From contig CALRTB020000012.1 of assembly GCA_943371005.1 (NCBI GenBank), forward strand, positions 29,226-93,225: a stretch of 64,000 nucleotides of DNA, in the 5' to 3' direction. Made by a program: the position numbers and the translations under genes. This DNA comes from MRBY01 sp943371005. Its GTDB lineage: Bacteria > Cyanobacteriota > Cyanobacteriia > Cyanobacteriales > MRBY01. The notes beneath the pieces are model-generated. The model saw nothing but the letters and a program-made list of their open reading frames with translations, did not search any database and was not told the origin of the DNA. Positions 7,701-16,291 of the stretch are shown piece by piece. Every line of letters starts with the position of its first letter. Position 1 is the stretch's first letter.

Positions 7701-8558
7701 TTATTCTTTAGTATTTTCAGTTGTCTGCTCGTCTGAATTGGCTGGTTTACTGAGGGTGGCGATCGCCATTTTCGTAAATTGTTTTAGAGCATCTAAATCG
7801 AAGCTAACTTGAGGGGCATCTGTACTTAACCACAGCAGATATTCCACATTCCCTGCGGGGCCAGTAATCGGCGAATAGGTCAGCCCTTGGGGATGCCAGC
7901 AGAGTTGTTGGGCGGCTTCTAGTACCGAAAAGATCGCTTGGGCCTGGGCCTGGGGATCACGGACAACGCCATTTTTTCCCACTTGGGTGCGCCCCACTTC
8001 AAACTGAGGTTTAACCAACAGGATCACTTCCTTCGGGCCGTCGAGCAGGCTCCAGAGGGTAGGCAAAACCTTCGTCAGGGAAATAAAAGATAAATCCATT
8101 ACCCCCAGGGTTGGCCTTTTTGCGTCTTCTGGGTAGAGATCAGCCGGGGTCACATGGCGAAAATTGGTGCGCTCCCGGAGGATGAGCCGTGGATCTTGGC
8201 GGATCTTCCAGGCGACTTGGCCGTAACCCACATCAATGCCATAAACCTGTTGGGCGCCGGCTTGCAAGAGGCAGTCGGTAAAGCCACCCGTAGAAATTCC
8301 GCCATCCAAGCAAATGCGATCTTTGACCGCAATTTGAAAATGGGCGATCGCCTTCGCTAGTTTTTCGCCCCCCCGGGAAACAAAGGGAGGTTTGGCTTGT
8401 ACCTCGATCTCCACATCACTGGGGACGAGGGTGCCGGGTTTATCGACTATTTGCTGTTTTACCTTGACTTCTCCGGCCCGGATCACCCGTTGGGCCTGTT
8501 GCCGTGATTCACAGAGATGACGTTCAACAAGGAGAGTATCTAATCGCTGTTTCGCCAA
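7701..8558 (-). CDS. tlyA: TlyA-family rRNA (cytidine-2'-O)-methyltransferase
   Basis: The 285-residue protein has an N-terminal S4 RNA-binding domain (RLDTLLVERHLCESRQQAQRV, about 5-60) and a FtsJ-like SAM methyltransferase domain with CLDGGISTGGFTDCLLQ as SAM-binding motif and a conserved VMDLSFISL. TlyA proteins methylate ribose of cytidines in rRNA; older annotations call them hemolysins. The sequence after about 265 is a Thr/Glu-rich tail. It is a single gene between the FHA protein (convergent) and nrtD (same strand, 227 bp). Confidence 0.9.
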   Translation of the reverse strand: MAKQRLDTLLVERHLCESRQQAQRVIRAGEVKVKQQIVDKPGTLVPSDVEIEVQAKPPFVSRGGEKLAKAIAHFQIAVKDRICLDGGISTGGFTDCLLQAGAQQVYGIDVGYGQVAWKIRQDPRLILRERTNFRHVTPADLYPEDAKRPTLGVMDLSFISLTKVLPTLWSLLDGPKEVILLVKPQFEVGRTQVGKNGVVRDPQAQAQAIFSVLEAAQQLCWHPQGLTYSPITGPAGNVEYLLWLSTDAPQVSFDLDALKQFTKMAIATLSKPANSDEQTTENTKE

Positions 8559-8785
8559 AATTCCAGACTTCCCAAAAGGCTATTTGGTTTTAGTCTACCC
8601 GTTGTCTGACTTTTCGAGAACCGAGGGCCGAGGGTCAACTAGGCATTTGGCGGCGATCAATGGCGCGCAAGGAGTCGTGCCGTTGGAGTCATTGAGGCGG
8701 TAGGTGCCGTAAGCTAAGCACAAAAAAATTCCCCAAACCAAAATGAATGGATCAGGGAGATTGTGGGATTAAGGAGAGTGAAAAA

Positions 8786-9778
8786 TTAGGCTTGGTGAAA
8801 CATGACGCTCGGCCCCTGGGAAGATGGGCTAGAGCTGGATGATTTCGGTACGATGGTTTGGAAAATGCCCCAACCGATCAAAGAAGCTGCTGCGAGGCCC
8901 CCCACGATCCCAGCAATTTTCCAGAGGGGATTGGGGGAAACTTCTTCCTCTAAGTCTTCATCTTCGTCATGGGCATAACGGTGGTAGAGATAGTCGAGGG
9001 CATAGTTCCGCAATTCCATATATTTAGGATCATCCATAATCTGGTCGCGGTTGCGGGGGCGTGCAAAGGGGACTTCCATGATTTCGCCAATCTTGGCGCT
9101 AGGCCCGTTGGTCATCATCACGATGCGGTCTGCTAAAAATAGGGCTTCGTCGATGTCGTGGGTAATCATCAAGACGGTGATTTTATTGTTGCGCCAAATT
9201 TCAAGGAGTTCTTCCTGGAGTTCTTCTTTGGTGATTGCGTCTAAGGCCCCAAAGGGTTCATCGAGGATTAAGACTTCTGGATGGATGGCTAGGGCACGGG
9301 CGATCGCCACCCGTTGTTTCATCCCGCCGGAAATTTGGCCGGGCTTTTTCTTGGCGGCCTCCGTTAAACCAACCATCTCCAGATATTTTTTAACTGTGGC
9401 TTCCCGCTCTTCCTTGGACTGGTCTTTACAAACGGTATTCACCGCTAGGGCGATATTATCTTTGGCATTTTTCCAAGGCAGCAGACAGTAATTTTGGAAG
9501 ACCATCATCCGGTCAGGGCCTGGTTCGACGATGGGCTTACCATGGAGTTTCACCGTCCCGCTCGTGGGCTGATTAAAGCCAGAAATCATGTTGAGCATGG
9601 TGGATTTGCCACAGCCAGAATGGCCGATAACACAGACAAATTCCCCTTCGGCAACGGTGAGATTGACATCTTCAAGGACGGTATAAGGCCCTTTGGGGGT
9701 GGCATAGACTTTACTGACATTTTCTAGGCTGAGAAAAGCAGTTTGCGTCTCTGAGGTCGGTGGAGATACAGTCATCAT
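8786..9778 (-). CDS. nrtD: nitrate ABC transporter, ATP-binding subunit NrtD
   Basis: NrtD is one of two ATPases powering the nitrate/nitrite importer. Residues about 17-255 are a complete ABC domain: Walker A GHSGCGKST, signature ISGGMKQR, Walker B VLILDEPFGA and the H-loop MITHDIDEA. After a Glu/Asp-rich linker the C terminus (about 280-310) is a clear hydrophobic span, IAGIVGGLAAASLIGWGIF, followed by a Ser-rich tail. The shortest NrtD proteins end near residue 275, so this copy has a possible membrane anchor; longer forms exist in some cyanobacteria. It is the last gene of nrtABCD, 99 bp after nrtC. A second in-frame Met follows the first, so the start may be one codon later. Confidence 0.92.
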   Translation of the reverse strand: MMTVSPPTSETQTAFLSLENVSKVYATPKGPYTVLEDVNLTVAEGEFVCVIGHSGCGKSTMLNMISGFNQPTSGTVKLHGKPIVEPGPDRMMVFQNYCLLPWKNAKDNIALAVNTVCKDQSKEEREATVKKYLEMVGLTEAAKKKPGQISGGMKQRVAIARALAIHPEVLILDEPFGALDAITKEELQEELLEIWRNNKITVLMITHDIDEALFLADRIVMMTNGPSAKIGEIMEVPFARPRNRDQIMDDPKYMELRNYALDYLYHRYAHDEDEDLEEEVSPNPLWKIAGIVGGLAAASLIGWGIFQTIVPKSSSSSPSSQGPSVMFHQA

Positions 9779-9877
9779 AGGTCTTGGTCAAAACGCAGCA
9801 GTGTGTATGGGAGAGAAAAGCGCGGCGAAGGCAGCCGCTAGAAGGTGTGGGATAAAAGGCGATCGCCCCCGTATTTC

Positions 9878-11887
9878 TTAAGAAGAAATGGTTTCTGTGA
9901 GGGGAATTTCGTTCGTCTTAAAGTCACGGTGGATATTAAACCGCTTGATGTAGCCCACCGGATCATCCGCCGTAAAGACCATGCCATCCATCAACTTGAA
10001 GGATTGGTGATCCCCCTGCATGTCCGGCCATTGCAACTGGCGACAAGCTTCTCCATAAAGATCCGGGCGACGGACACGCTCGATAATTTCTACCCAATTT
10101 TTCGGGAAAGGAATATAACCCCAACGGGCCAATTGGGTCAGCAACCACAGCCCTTCTCCCCTAACCGGGCAATTACTTTGTTCGTTGTGAAATTGGTGGA
10201 AACGCAATAGTTTTGCCGGAGGACGACCATCGCCATAGTCAAATCCCTCCGAAAAACCCGCCGCTGCCACCTGGGGATCAAGCTGGAGTTCAGATTGGGC
10301 TAGCATCGTCACCATTTCCGGCCGCCGTCGCTGATCGTCGCAATATTCACAGGCTTCTAGCAATGCCTTCACGAGGGCAATATGGGTCTTCGGATTGGCC
10401 GCAACCCAGTCTTCCCGCGCCCCAAGTACTTTTTCGGGGTGGCCCGCCCAAATGTCGAGGTCGGTGGCGACCACATAGCCGAGTCCTTCGTAAACGGCCT
10501 GGGAATTCCAAGGATTACCGACACAGAAGCCATCGATCGCCCCGGAATGGAGATTTTCTACCATTTCACCGGGGGAAAGGGTCATCAGGGTAACGTCTTG
10601 GTCGGGATCAATACCGCCAGAGGCTAACCAGTACCGCAGGAGCAGATTTTCCATGGAGGCGGGATAGACCACGCCGAAGGTGAGGATCCGATCCGGCTGG
10701 GTGGCCAGATACTTTTTCAGATCCTGGGGAGTTTTAACACCGGCCTCTAAAAATTCTTTGCTGAGGGTGATTGCGTTGCCGTTACGGCTGAGCACCATAG
10801 AGCTAACAATGGGCACTGAAACTTTATTTTGCAGGCCAACGGTGAGGGCAATGGGCATCCCGGCGACCATCTGGGCGGCATCTAATTCTCCGGCCATGAT
10901 GCCTTCGGCGATCGCCTGCCAACTGTCTTGTTTAATTAGGTTGACCTGTTCGAGGCCATGTTTTTTAAACAAGCCTAATTCCTGGGCAACGATAAACGGC
11001 GCGGTGTCGTTGAGGGGGAGGATGCCCACGTTGATGGTGGCTTTTTCCGGTTGGGTGCTGACGGCAGGCACATGGCTGATTTGGCCGACTTTTTTCACCC
11101 GTTTCTGTTGGTTGAGGAAATAAACGATTTCGTGACGGAGCTGATAATAATCGGGATGATTGACCACCTCCAGACGCTGGCGTGGTCGAGGAATTGGCAC
11201 ATCAAGAATTTGGCCAATGTGGGCTTCGGGGCCAGTGGTCAACATCACCACCCTGTCAGACAGTAACAGAGCTTCATCGACGTCATGGGTGACCATCACA
11301 CAGGTGATGTGTTTTTCTTGGACGATTTCCATCAATTTTTCCTGGAGGTTCCCCCGGGTCAAGGCATCCAATGCCCCAAAGGGTTCATCTAGGAGCAGAA
11401 CTTTCGGTCGAATGGCCAAGGCGCGGGCGATCGCCACCCGTTGTTTCATCCCCCCAGAGAGTTCTCCTGGTTTCCGGTTTGCAGCCCGTTTCAGGCCCAC
11501 CAATTCGATATGTTCATCAACGATCCGATGCCGTTCTGCCTTCGGTAGATGCTTTAGAACCCGGTTCACTGCAAGGGCAATATTTTGGCGCACCGTCAGC
11601 CAAGGCAGTAGCGAATAATTTTGAAATACCACCATCCGGTCGGGGCCAGGGCCTTGCACCTCTTTCCCTTCGACCACTACGCCACCAAAGGTAGGCCGAT
11701 CTAAACCCGAGATCATGTTGAGGAGCGTCGATTTTCCGCAGCCCGAGTGACCGATTAAGGAAATAAACTCACCCTGCTGAATCTTTAGCTCAATGCCCTT
11801 GAGCGCAATATAGCGATCGCCATTGGGCAGCGGAAAAATTTTATCAACATGATCAACCTCAATGAAATTCACAGAACTAAAAGCCAT
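9878..11887 (-). CDS. nrtC: nitrate ABC transporter, ATPase/sensor fusion NrtC
   Basis: The 669-residue protein joins an ABC ATPase (about 1-255; Walker A GHSGCGKST, signature LSGGMKQR, Walker B VLLLDEPFGA) to a C-terminal NrtA-like solute-binding domain (about 280-655). In NrtC proteins the C-terminal domain is known to mediate ammonium-triggered inhibition of transport. The domain keeps the NrtA stretch RYWLASGGIDPDQDV and HPEKVLGAREDWV. At the position of the NrtA nitrate-binding His (GGTHDLW) it reads ASMENLL, so the His is replaced and ligand preference probably differs. The gene lies 119 bp after nrtB. The same layout occurs in bicarbonate CmpC, but the NrtA residues here point to nitrate. 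Confidence 0.92.
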   Translation of the reverse strand: MAFSSVNFIEVDHVDKIFPLPNGDRYIALKGIELKIQQGEFISLIGHSGCGKSTLLNMISGLDRPTFGGVVVEGKEVQGPGPDRMVVFQNYSLLPWLTVRQNIALAVNRVLKHLPKAERHRIVDEHIELVGLKRAANRKPGELSGGMKQRVAIARALAIRPKVLLLDEPFGALDALTRGNLQEKLMEIVQEKHITCVMVTHDVDEALLLSDRVVMLTTGPEAHIGQILDVPIPRPRQRLEVVNHPDYYQLRHEIVYFLNQQKRVKKVGQISHVPAVSTQPEKATINVGILPLNDTAPFIVAQELGLFKKHGLEQVNLIKQDSWQAIAEGIMAGELDAAQMVAGMPIALTVGLQNKVSVPIVSSMVLSRNGNAITLSKEFLEAGVKTPQDLKKYLATQPDRILTFGVVYPASMENLLLRYWLASGGIDPDQDVTLMTLSPGEMVENLHSGAIDGFCVGNPWNSQAVYEGLGYVVATDLDIWAGHPEKVLGAREDWVAANPKTHIALVKALLEACEYCDDQRRRPEMVTMLAQSELQLDPQVAAAGFSEGFDYGDGRPPAKLLRFHQFHNEQSNCPVRGEGLWLLTQLARWGYIPFPKNWVEIIERVRRPDLYGEACRQLQWPDMQGDHQSFKLMDGMVFTADDPVGYIKRFNIHRDFKTNEIPLTETISS

Positions 11888-12006
11888 AAAACATCACCAA
11901 TAAGTAAAACAAATAGAGGTAGCGATCAAACTATCCAGTCGGGAGAAAATCAACGCTTATTCTTGGCCATCATTTACTACTTCTAATTTCAAGCTAAAAA
12001 GTGAAA

Positions 12007-12834
12007 TTATTTATGTTCTCCCGGAACAACTAACTTTTCTAAAAATGCCATAAAGCGATCTAACAACAGGCCGACAACACCAACATAAATCAATGCGATG
12101 ATAATCTCACTCATCAAAGAGCTGTTATAGGAATCCCAAATAAAGAAGCCAATTCCCACACCACCGATGAGCATTTCTGCCGCAACAATCGCCAACCACG
12201 ATAAACCAATCCCAATGCGTAATCCTGTAAAAATATAAGGCACAGCCGCAGGAAAAAGAATATTGAAGAAATACTCAATTTTGGATAATTTTAAGACCCG
12301 AGAAACATTTTGGTAATCCTGGGGAATTTGTTGAACCCCGACCGTTGTATTGATAACGATCGGCCAAATTGCTGTAATAAAAATTACGAAAACAGCTGAG
12401 GGTTCTGCCTGTTGGAAAGAAGCGAGGGCAATCGGCAGCCATGCTAAGGGAGGAATCGTTCTGAGCACTTGAAATACAGGATCTAGGGCATCATAGATTA
12501 ATTTATTAGTCCCAATCAAAATGCCAAGACCAATACCAACTATTGCCGCTCCGGTAAAACCAATTGCCACCCGGGTCAAGCTTGCTAAAACCTGTAGACC
12601 TAACCCTTTATTTGTCCCTCCATCGTCAAAAAAGGGATTGAAAATTAAATCCTTTGTATCCTGAAAAACTTGCACAGGACTAGGTAAGTTCGATTCATTC
12701 CCTGCACAAACAATCTGCCAAATGACCAACAAAATGGCGATCGCCACCAAGGGACGAATGATTTTAGGGGCGTAAAGAAAACGTAACGGATTTTTTTTAC
12801 GACGGGGACGCACCCCAGCAGTAGAACTAGCCAT
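12007..12834 (-). CDS. nrtB: nitrate ABC transporter permease NrtB
   Basis: NrtB is the membrane subunit, probably a homodimer in the plasma membrane. The 275 residues contain a basic N terminus (RPRRKKNPLRF), about six membrane spans, and the EAA loop that contacts the ATPases (about 195-215, FNILFPAAVPYIFTGLRIG). Family is BPD_transp_1. It follows nrtA by 84 bp and precedes nrtC by 119 bp. A close paralogue, CmpB of the bicarbonate transporter, cannot be excluded from NrtB alone. Confidence 0.9.
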   Translation of the reverse strand: MASSTAGVRPRRKKNPLRFLYAPKIIRPLVAIAILLVIWQIVCAGNESNLPSPVQVFQDTKDLIFNPFFDDGGTNKGLGLQVLASLTRVAIGFTGAAIVGIGLGILIGTNKLIYDALDPVFQVLRTIPPLAWLPIALASFQQAEPSAVFVIFITAIWPIVINTTVGVQQIPQDYQNVSRVLKLSKIEYFFNILFPAAVPYIFTGLRIGIGLSWLAIVAAEMLIGGVGIGFFIWDSYNSSLMSEIIIALIYVGVVGLLLDRFMAFLEKLVVPGEHK

Positions 12835-12918
12835 AAGAATAGACTCCTAGGAAATAACAACAACTTGCTCGAAGCATTCGATGATGTTTGGTTGCATCTG
12901 ATCACTGAATACTAGAAA

Positions 12919-14232
12919 TTACGCCTTAATAGCCTTGATTTTCAAACTATCTAAATATGCTTGGGGATTCTCAGGATCAAACTCCACGCCATCGAAGAAA
13001 GTTTCAACACCACGGGAAGTGCTAGTGGGAATTTCGGCTTCTGGCACACCAATTGCTATCGCTGCCTCACGCCATAGATCCTCACGGTTGACCTCGTCCA
13101 CAATCTTGTTCACATCCGTACTTGCAGGCAAATAACCCCAACGGATATTTTCTGTCAAGAACCACTGATCATGGCTTTTGAATGGATAGGAAGCAAAATC
13201 GTTCCAGTATTTCTGCATGAGGTCAGTATTCTCAAAGGGAGCATCGCCATTGCCAAAGTCATACAGCCCCTTAGAGCGATCGATAATATCTTCAAAAGGC
13301 ACCTTGAACCATTCCCGTTTAGAAACAATCTGGCACATCTCTTCTTTATTCTCTGGCTGCTCACACCAGCGTTGTGCATCCAAAACAGCCATCAGTAATG
13401 CTTTAGTCGCCTTAGGATGCTTATCAACCCATTCTTTACGCATGCCAAATGCTTTTTCCGGGTGATCTTTCCAGAGTTGACCTGTCGTAATTGCTTGGTA
13501 ACCGACTCCTTGGTTTACAGTCTGGAGAGGCCAGGGCTCGCCCACACAGAAAGATTCCATCGCGTTAACTTTGACGTTTGCCACCATTTGCGCAGGAGGA
13601 ACCACAATGGTTGAAAAATCTTTATCTGGCTCTAAACCACCCGCTGCTAGCCAATACCGAATCCAAAGGTCATGGGTTCCACCAGGGAAGGTCATGGCAA
13701 CTTTGGGGTCACTGACCTTTGCAAAAGCCTCTTTAAGCGGCGCAGTATCTAAGCCAATTTTGAGATCTTTATAATTGTTGCCAAGTTGAATACCCTGACC
13801 ATTCACGTTTAAACGAGCCAAGATATACATTGGCGTAGGCTTACCATCGGTTACAGTGCCCAGACTAATGAGGTAGGGCATAGGGGTGAGGATGTGGGCG
13901 CCGTCAATACCACCATTTTCGGAGCCGAGAACAATATTGTCACGGGTTGTTGCCCAGGATGCTTCTTTTTTAACGATGACATCGGGCATCCCATACTTTG
14001 CAAAAAAGCCTTTTTCTTTGGCGATGATGAGTGGTGCAGAGTCTGTTAGTGCAATAAATCCGAGGGTGGCAGTTGTGGTTTCAGGGGCATCCTCTGGCGC
14101 GATTACCGGTGCGGTTGTTTCTGTCTCGGTTGTTGTGGAAGTATTTGGACTAGTGCAGGCATGAAGAAGACTTGTACCGATGGCAGCACCTGCTGCGGTG
14201 ACAAGAAATTTACGGCGAGAGAGATTATTCAT
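12919..14232 (-). CDS. nrtA: nitrate-binding lipoprotein NrtA
   Basis: This is the substrate-binding lipoprotein of the ABC nitrate/nitrite importer. The N terminus has a twin-Arg pattern (SRRKFL), a hydrophobic stretch and a lipobox ending at Cys26 (SLLHAC). Mapping to the nitrate ligands of Synechocystis NrtA as I remember them (Trp102, Gln155, His196, Gly239, Lys269) gives Trp93, Gln146, His187 (GGTHDLW), Gly231 and Lys260 (HPEKAFGMR), all present with a steady offset of 8-9. In bicarbonate-binding CmpA the His and Lys positions are Thr and Glu. Length 437 is normal. It leads nrtABCD; a candidate NtcA box lies about 200 bp upstream. nirA and narB are not adjacent. Confidence 0.93.
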   Translation of the reverse strand: MNNLSRRKFLVTAAGAAIGTSLLHACTSPNTSTTTETETTAPVIAPEDAPETTTATLGFIALTDSAPLIIAKEKGFFAKYGMPDVIVKKEASWATTRDNIVLGSENGGIDGAHILTPMPYLISLGTVTDGKPTPMYILARLNVNGQGIQLGNNYKDLKIGLDTAPLKEAFAKVSDPKVAMTFPGGTHDLWIRYWLAAGGLEPDKDFSTIVVPPAQMVANVKVNAMESFCVGEPWPLQTVNQGVGYQAITTGQLWKDHPEKAFGMRKEWVDKHPKATKALLMAVLDAQRWCEQPENKEEMCQIVSKREWFKVPFEDIIDRSKGLYDFGNGDAPFENTDLMQKYWNDFASYPFKSHDQWFLTENIRWGYLPASTDVNKIVDEVNREDLWREAAIAIGVPEAEIPTSTSRGVETFFDGVEFDPENPQAYLDSLKIKAIKA

Positions 14233-14625
14233 AGGGTGTTTTTATCTACTGGAAATCGAAGGGGAACAATTGTCATTTCTGCATCTAAAGCCATGGGCCT
14301 GGGGAACAGGATGACCCGTGCCAGATTGGCTACTTTTCTTCCTAACGCTTCTGCTCATCTCTGTGAAAAAGATGATTGTTGCAATACCGAGGAATTAAAT
14401 AACAAGAGTCGGGCTTCTTTTTAAAAAGTTGTGTATTTTAAGTAACTTTTTAGAGGGGAAGGAATTCTTGTTTTGCGGCAAAGCGATGCGGAAAAGACAT
14501 TTTTCTTAAAAATTAAGGAATGTTTTCAGTAGGAGGGGCGAGGTGTGTCCGGGAAAAAAGGAAGCCGTCAGGCTCGCTACAATAAAAAGATTGTCTAAGT
14601 GTGAACAGGAGATTAGTGAAAGACT
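14233..14625. promoter_or_regulatory. divergent promoter region between nrtA and the Hsp70-like gene
   Basis: This 393 bp region should carry the nrtA promoter on minus and the Hsp70-like promoter on plus. It has the candidate NtcA box at 14433-14446, the small palindrome CTTTTTAAAAAG beside it, and a TACAAT hexamer at about 14577 on the plus strand that could be a -10 box for the Hsp70-like gene. Confidence 0.5.
14433..14446 (-). promoter_or_regulatory. candidate NtcA-binding site for nrtABCD
   Basis: The minus strand reads GTTACTTAAAATAC, which fits GTN10AC and differs from the NtcA consensus GTAN8TAC at one base; the plus strand reads GTA-N8-AAC. It lies about 200 bp upstream of nrtA. A -10-like TATTT occurs about 31 bp downstream, longer than the usual 22 bp spacing, which lowers confidence. 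Confidence 0.45.
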
Positions 14626-16230
14626 ATGGCGATCGCAGTGGATTTTGGGACAAGCAATACCCTAGTGACCCGGTGGAATGCAGCCAAAGGGGCGCCGGAA
14701 ATTCTGAAGCTCGACGGCCTCTCTCAGCCGCTTGCGCCAAATCCGCCGCTAATCCCCAGTTTGCTATACATCGAAGATGCTTCTAAACAAAAGGTTGTCG
14801 TCGGTCAGGCCATTGGCGATCGCGGTTTAGATCGCAGCCCCGATCCCCGCTATTTTTGTAACTTTAAACGGGGCATTGGCACCGCAATCCAAGGCTTTTT
14901 ACCGGAACTAGATGGTGAAAAAATCACCTTCGAGAAAATGGGAGAATATTTCCTCAACGGTATTTTTGCCCAACTCAAAGCCCAGGGAGAATCCCTTGAT
15001 AGCCTCGTTTTGACCGTGCCCGTCGATAGCTTTGAAGCCTATCGGAGCTGGCTGAGTCGGCTTTGCGAACAGTTGCCAGAACTAGAAAAAATTCAGCTTT
15101 TAGATGAACCCACCGCCGCTGCCTTGGGCTATGGGGCCTTGGCTGAAGATTTAAAACGAATTCTCGTGGTGGATTTTGGTGGGGGCACCGTGGACTTTTC
15201 CCTGGTGGATCTGAACCTCGCCCAGGGCCAAACTAAACCGACGGGCTTTATTTTGAAGTGGGGCCGCAAATCCTTTGCTGACAGCAAAACCCAAAAGGTC
15301 AAAACCGCAAAAGTGCTGGCAAAAGCAGGTAAAAATCTCGGTGGTTCGGACTTAGATAATTGGCTCTTTGAATATTTCCAGACCCAACAAAACCTCCCCC
15401 AGGATGCCTTGAGTTTGCGTCTAGTTGAACGGTTGAAAATTGCCCTCTCCCAAAAAACCAAGGCAACGGAGATTTATTACAACGACCAAACCTTTGAAAG
15501 CTACGAGCTAAGCCTCAGTCGATCGGCCTTTGAGGAGATTTTAGAAACTCAAGGATTCATTGCTCAACTCGATGATTTGCTGGACCAGGTCTTGCAACAG
15601 GCCCGCCGTAACGGCGTCGGCAAAGAGGACATTGAAGCGGTGCTGTTGGTGGGAGGCACGAGCCAAATTCCCCTAGTGCAAAGCTGGCTAGAGGGCTATT
15701 TCCCCACGGAAAAAATTAAACGGGATAATCCTTTTGGGGCGATCGCCTGTGGGGCGTTGCAGTTGGCCCAGGGGTTTGAACTCAAAGATTTTCTCTACCA
15801 CAGCTACGGGATTCGCTATTGGAACCGCCGCCAGAACCGTCACGATTGGCAACCGATTATCAATCAAGGGCAGCCCTACCCGATGACAGAACCGTTGGAA
15901 ATCACCCTGGGGGCGTCGATGGATCAACAGCCCAGCATTGAACTAATCATTGGCGAACTCGGCGAGCAAAGCAGCGGCACGGAGGTTTATTTCGATGGCG
16001 ATCGCCTGGTGACCCAACAACTAGGAGCCAACCAAACCAACGTTAAACCCCTCAACGACCGGGAAGGGGCGCGCACCATTGCCAAGCTCGACCCCGTGGG
16101 CTATCCCGGCACCGACCGTATCAAGTTGCAATTCCTGGTCGATGGCGATCGCACCTTGCGGGTCACCGTCGAGGATCTACTGCGCAATGTCACCCTCCTA
16201 GAAAATCAAAAAGTTGCCGAGCTGAGTTAG
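14626..16230 (+). CDS. Hsp70 family protein (DnaK-like ATPase)
   Basis: The 534-residue protein has an actin-like ATPase domain (about 1-375): VDFGTSNTLV (phosphate 1), LLDEPTAAALGYG, VVDFGGGTVDFSL (phosphate 2) and VLLVGGTSQIPLV (adenosine motif). A short beta-rich region follows (about 390-534) that is smaller and unlike the DnaK substrate-binding domain, and the helical lid and EEVD-like end are missing. An insertion with several Lys residues lies at about 205-235. It is therefore a specialised Hsp70 cousin, not the main DnaK. A HIP1 site overlaps its second codon. It is followed after 61 bp by an M16 protease gene. Confidence 0.88.
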   Translation: MAIAVDFGTSNTLVTRWNAAKGAPEILKLDGLSQPLAPNPPLIPSLLYIEDASKQKVVVGQAIGDRGLDRSPDPRYFCNFKRGIGTAIQGFLPELDGEKITFEKMGEYFLNGIFAQLKAQGESLDSLVLTVPVDSFEAYRSWLSRLCEQLPELEKIQLLDEPTAAALGYGALAEDLKRILVVDFGGGTVDFSLVDLNLAQGQTKPTGFILKWGRKSFADSKTQKVKTAKVLAKAGKNLGGSDLDNWLFEYFQTQQNLPQDALSLRLVERLKIALSQKTKATEIYYNDQTFESYELSLSRSAFEEILETQGFIAQLDDLLDQVLQQARRNGVGKEDIEAVLLVGGTSQIPLVQSWLEGYFPTEKIKRDNPFGAIACGALQLAQGFELKDFLYHSYGIRYWNRRQNRHDWQPIINQGQPYPMTEPLEITLGASMDQQPSIELIIGELGEQSSGTEVYFDGDRLVTQQLGANQTNVKPLNDREGARTIAKLDPVGYPGTDRIKLQFLVDGDRTLRVTVEDLLRNVTLLENQKVAELS

Positions 16231-16250
16231 CTGTCCATCCCCAGGACAGC
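16230..16250. repeat. hairpin after the Hsp70-like gene
   Basis: GCTGTCC and GGACAGC form a seven-pair stem with a seven-base loop directly after the stop codon. No T run follows, so it is a weak terminator or an mRNA-end structure. Confidence 0.35.
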
Positions 16251-16291
16251 CCTGCTAAAATCCATAGAAGCCCTTCAATCTCACAAAATCG

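Noticed and set aside
14238..14251. GTG-N8-TAC match to a loose NtcA pattern near the nrtA start
   Set aside because: It is only a few bases upstream of the start codon, where the ribosome site lies, so it cannot serve as an activator site for nrtA.
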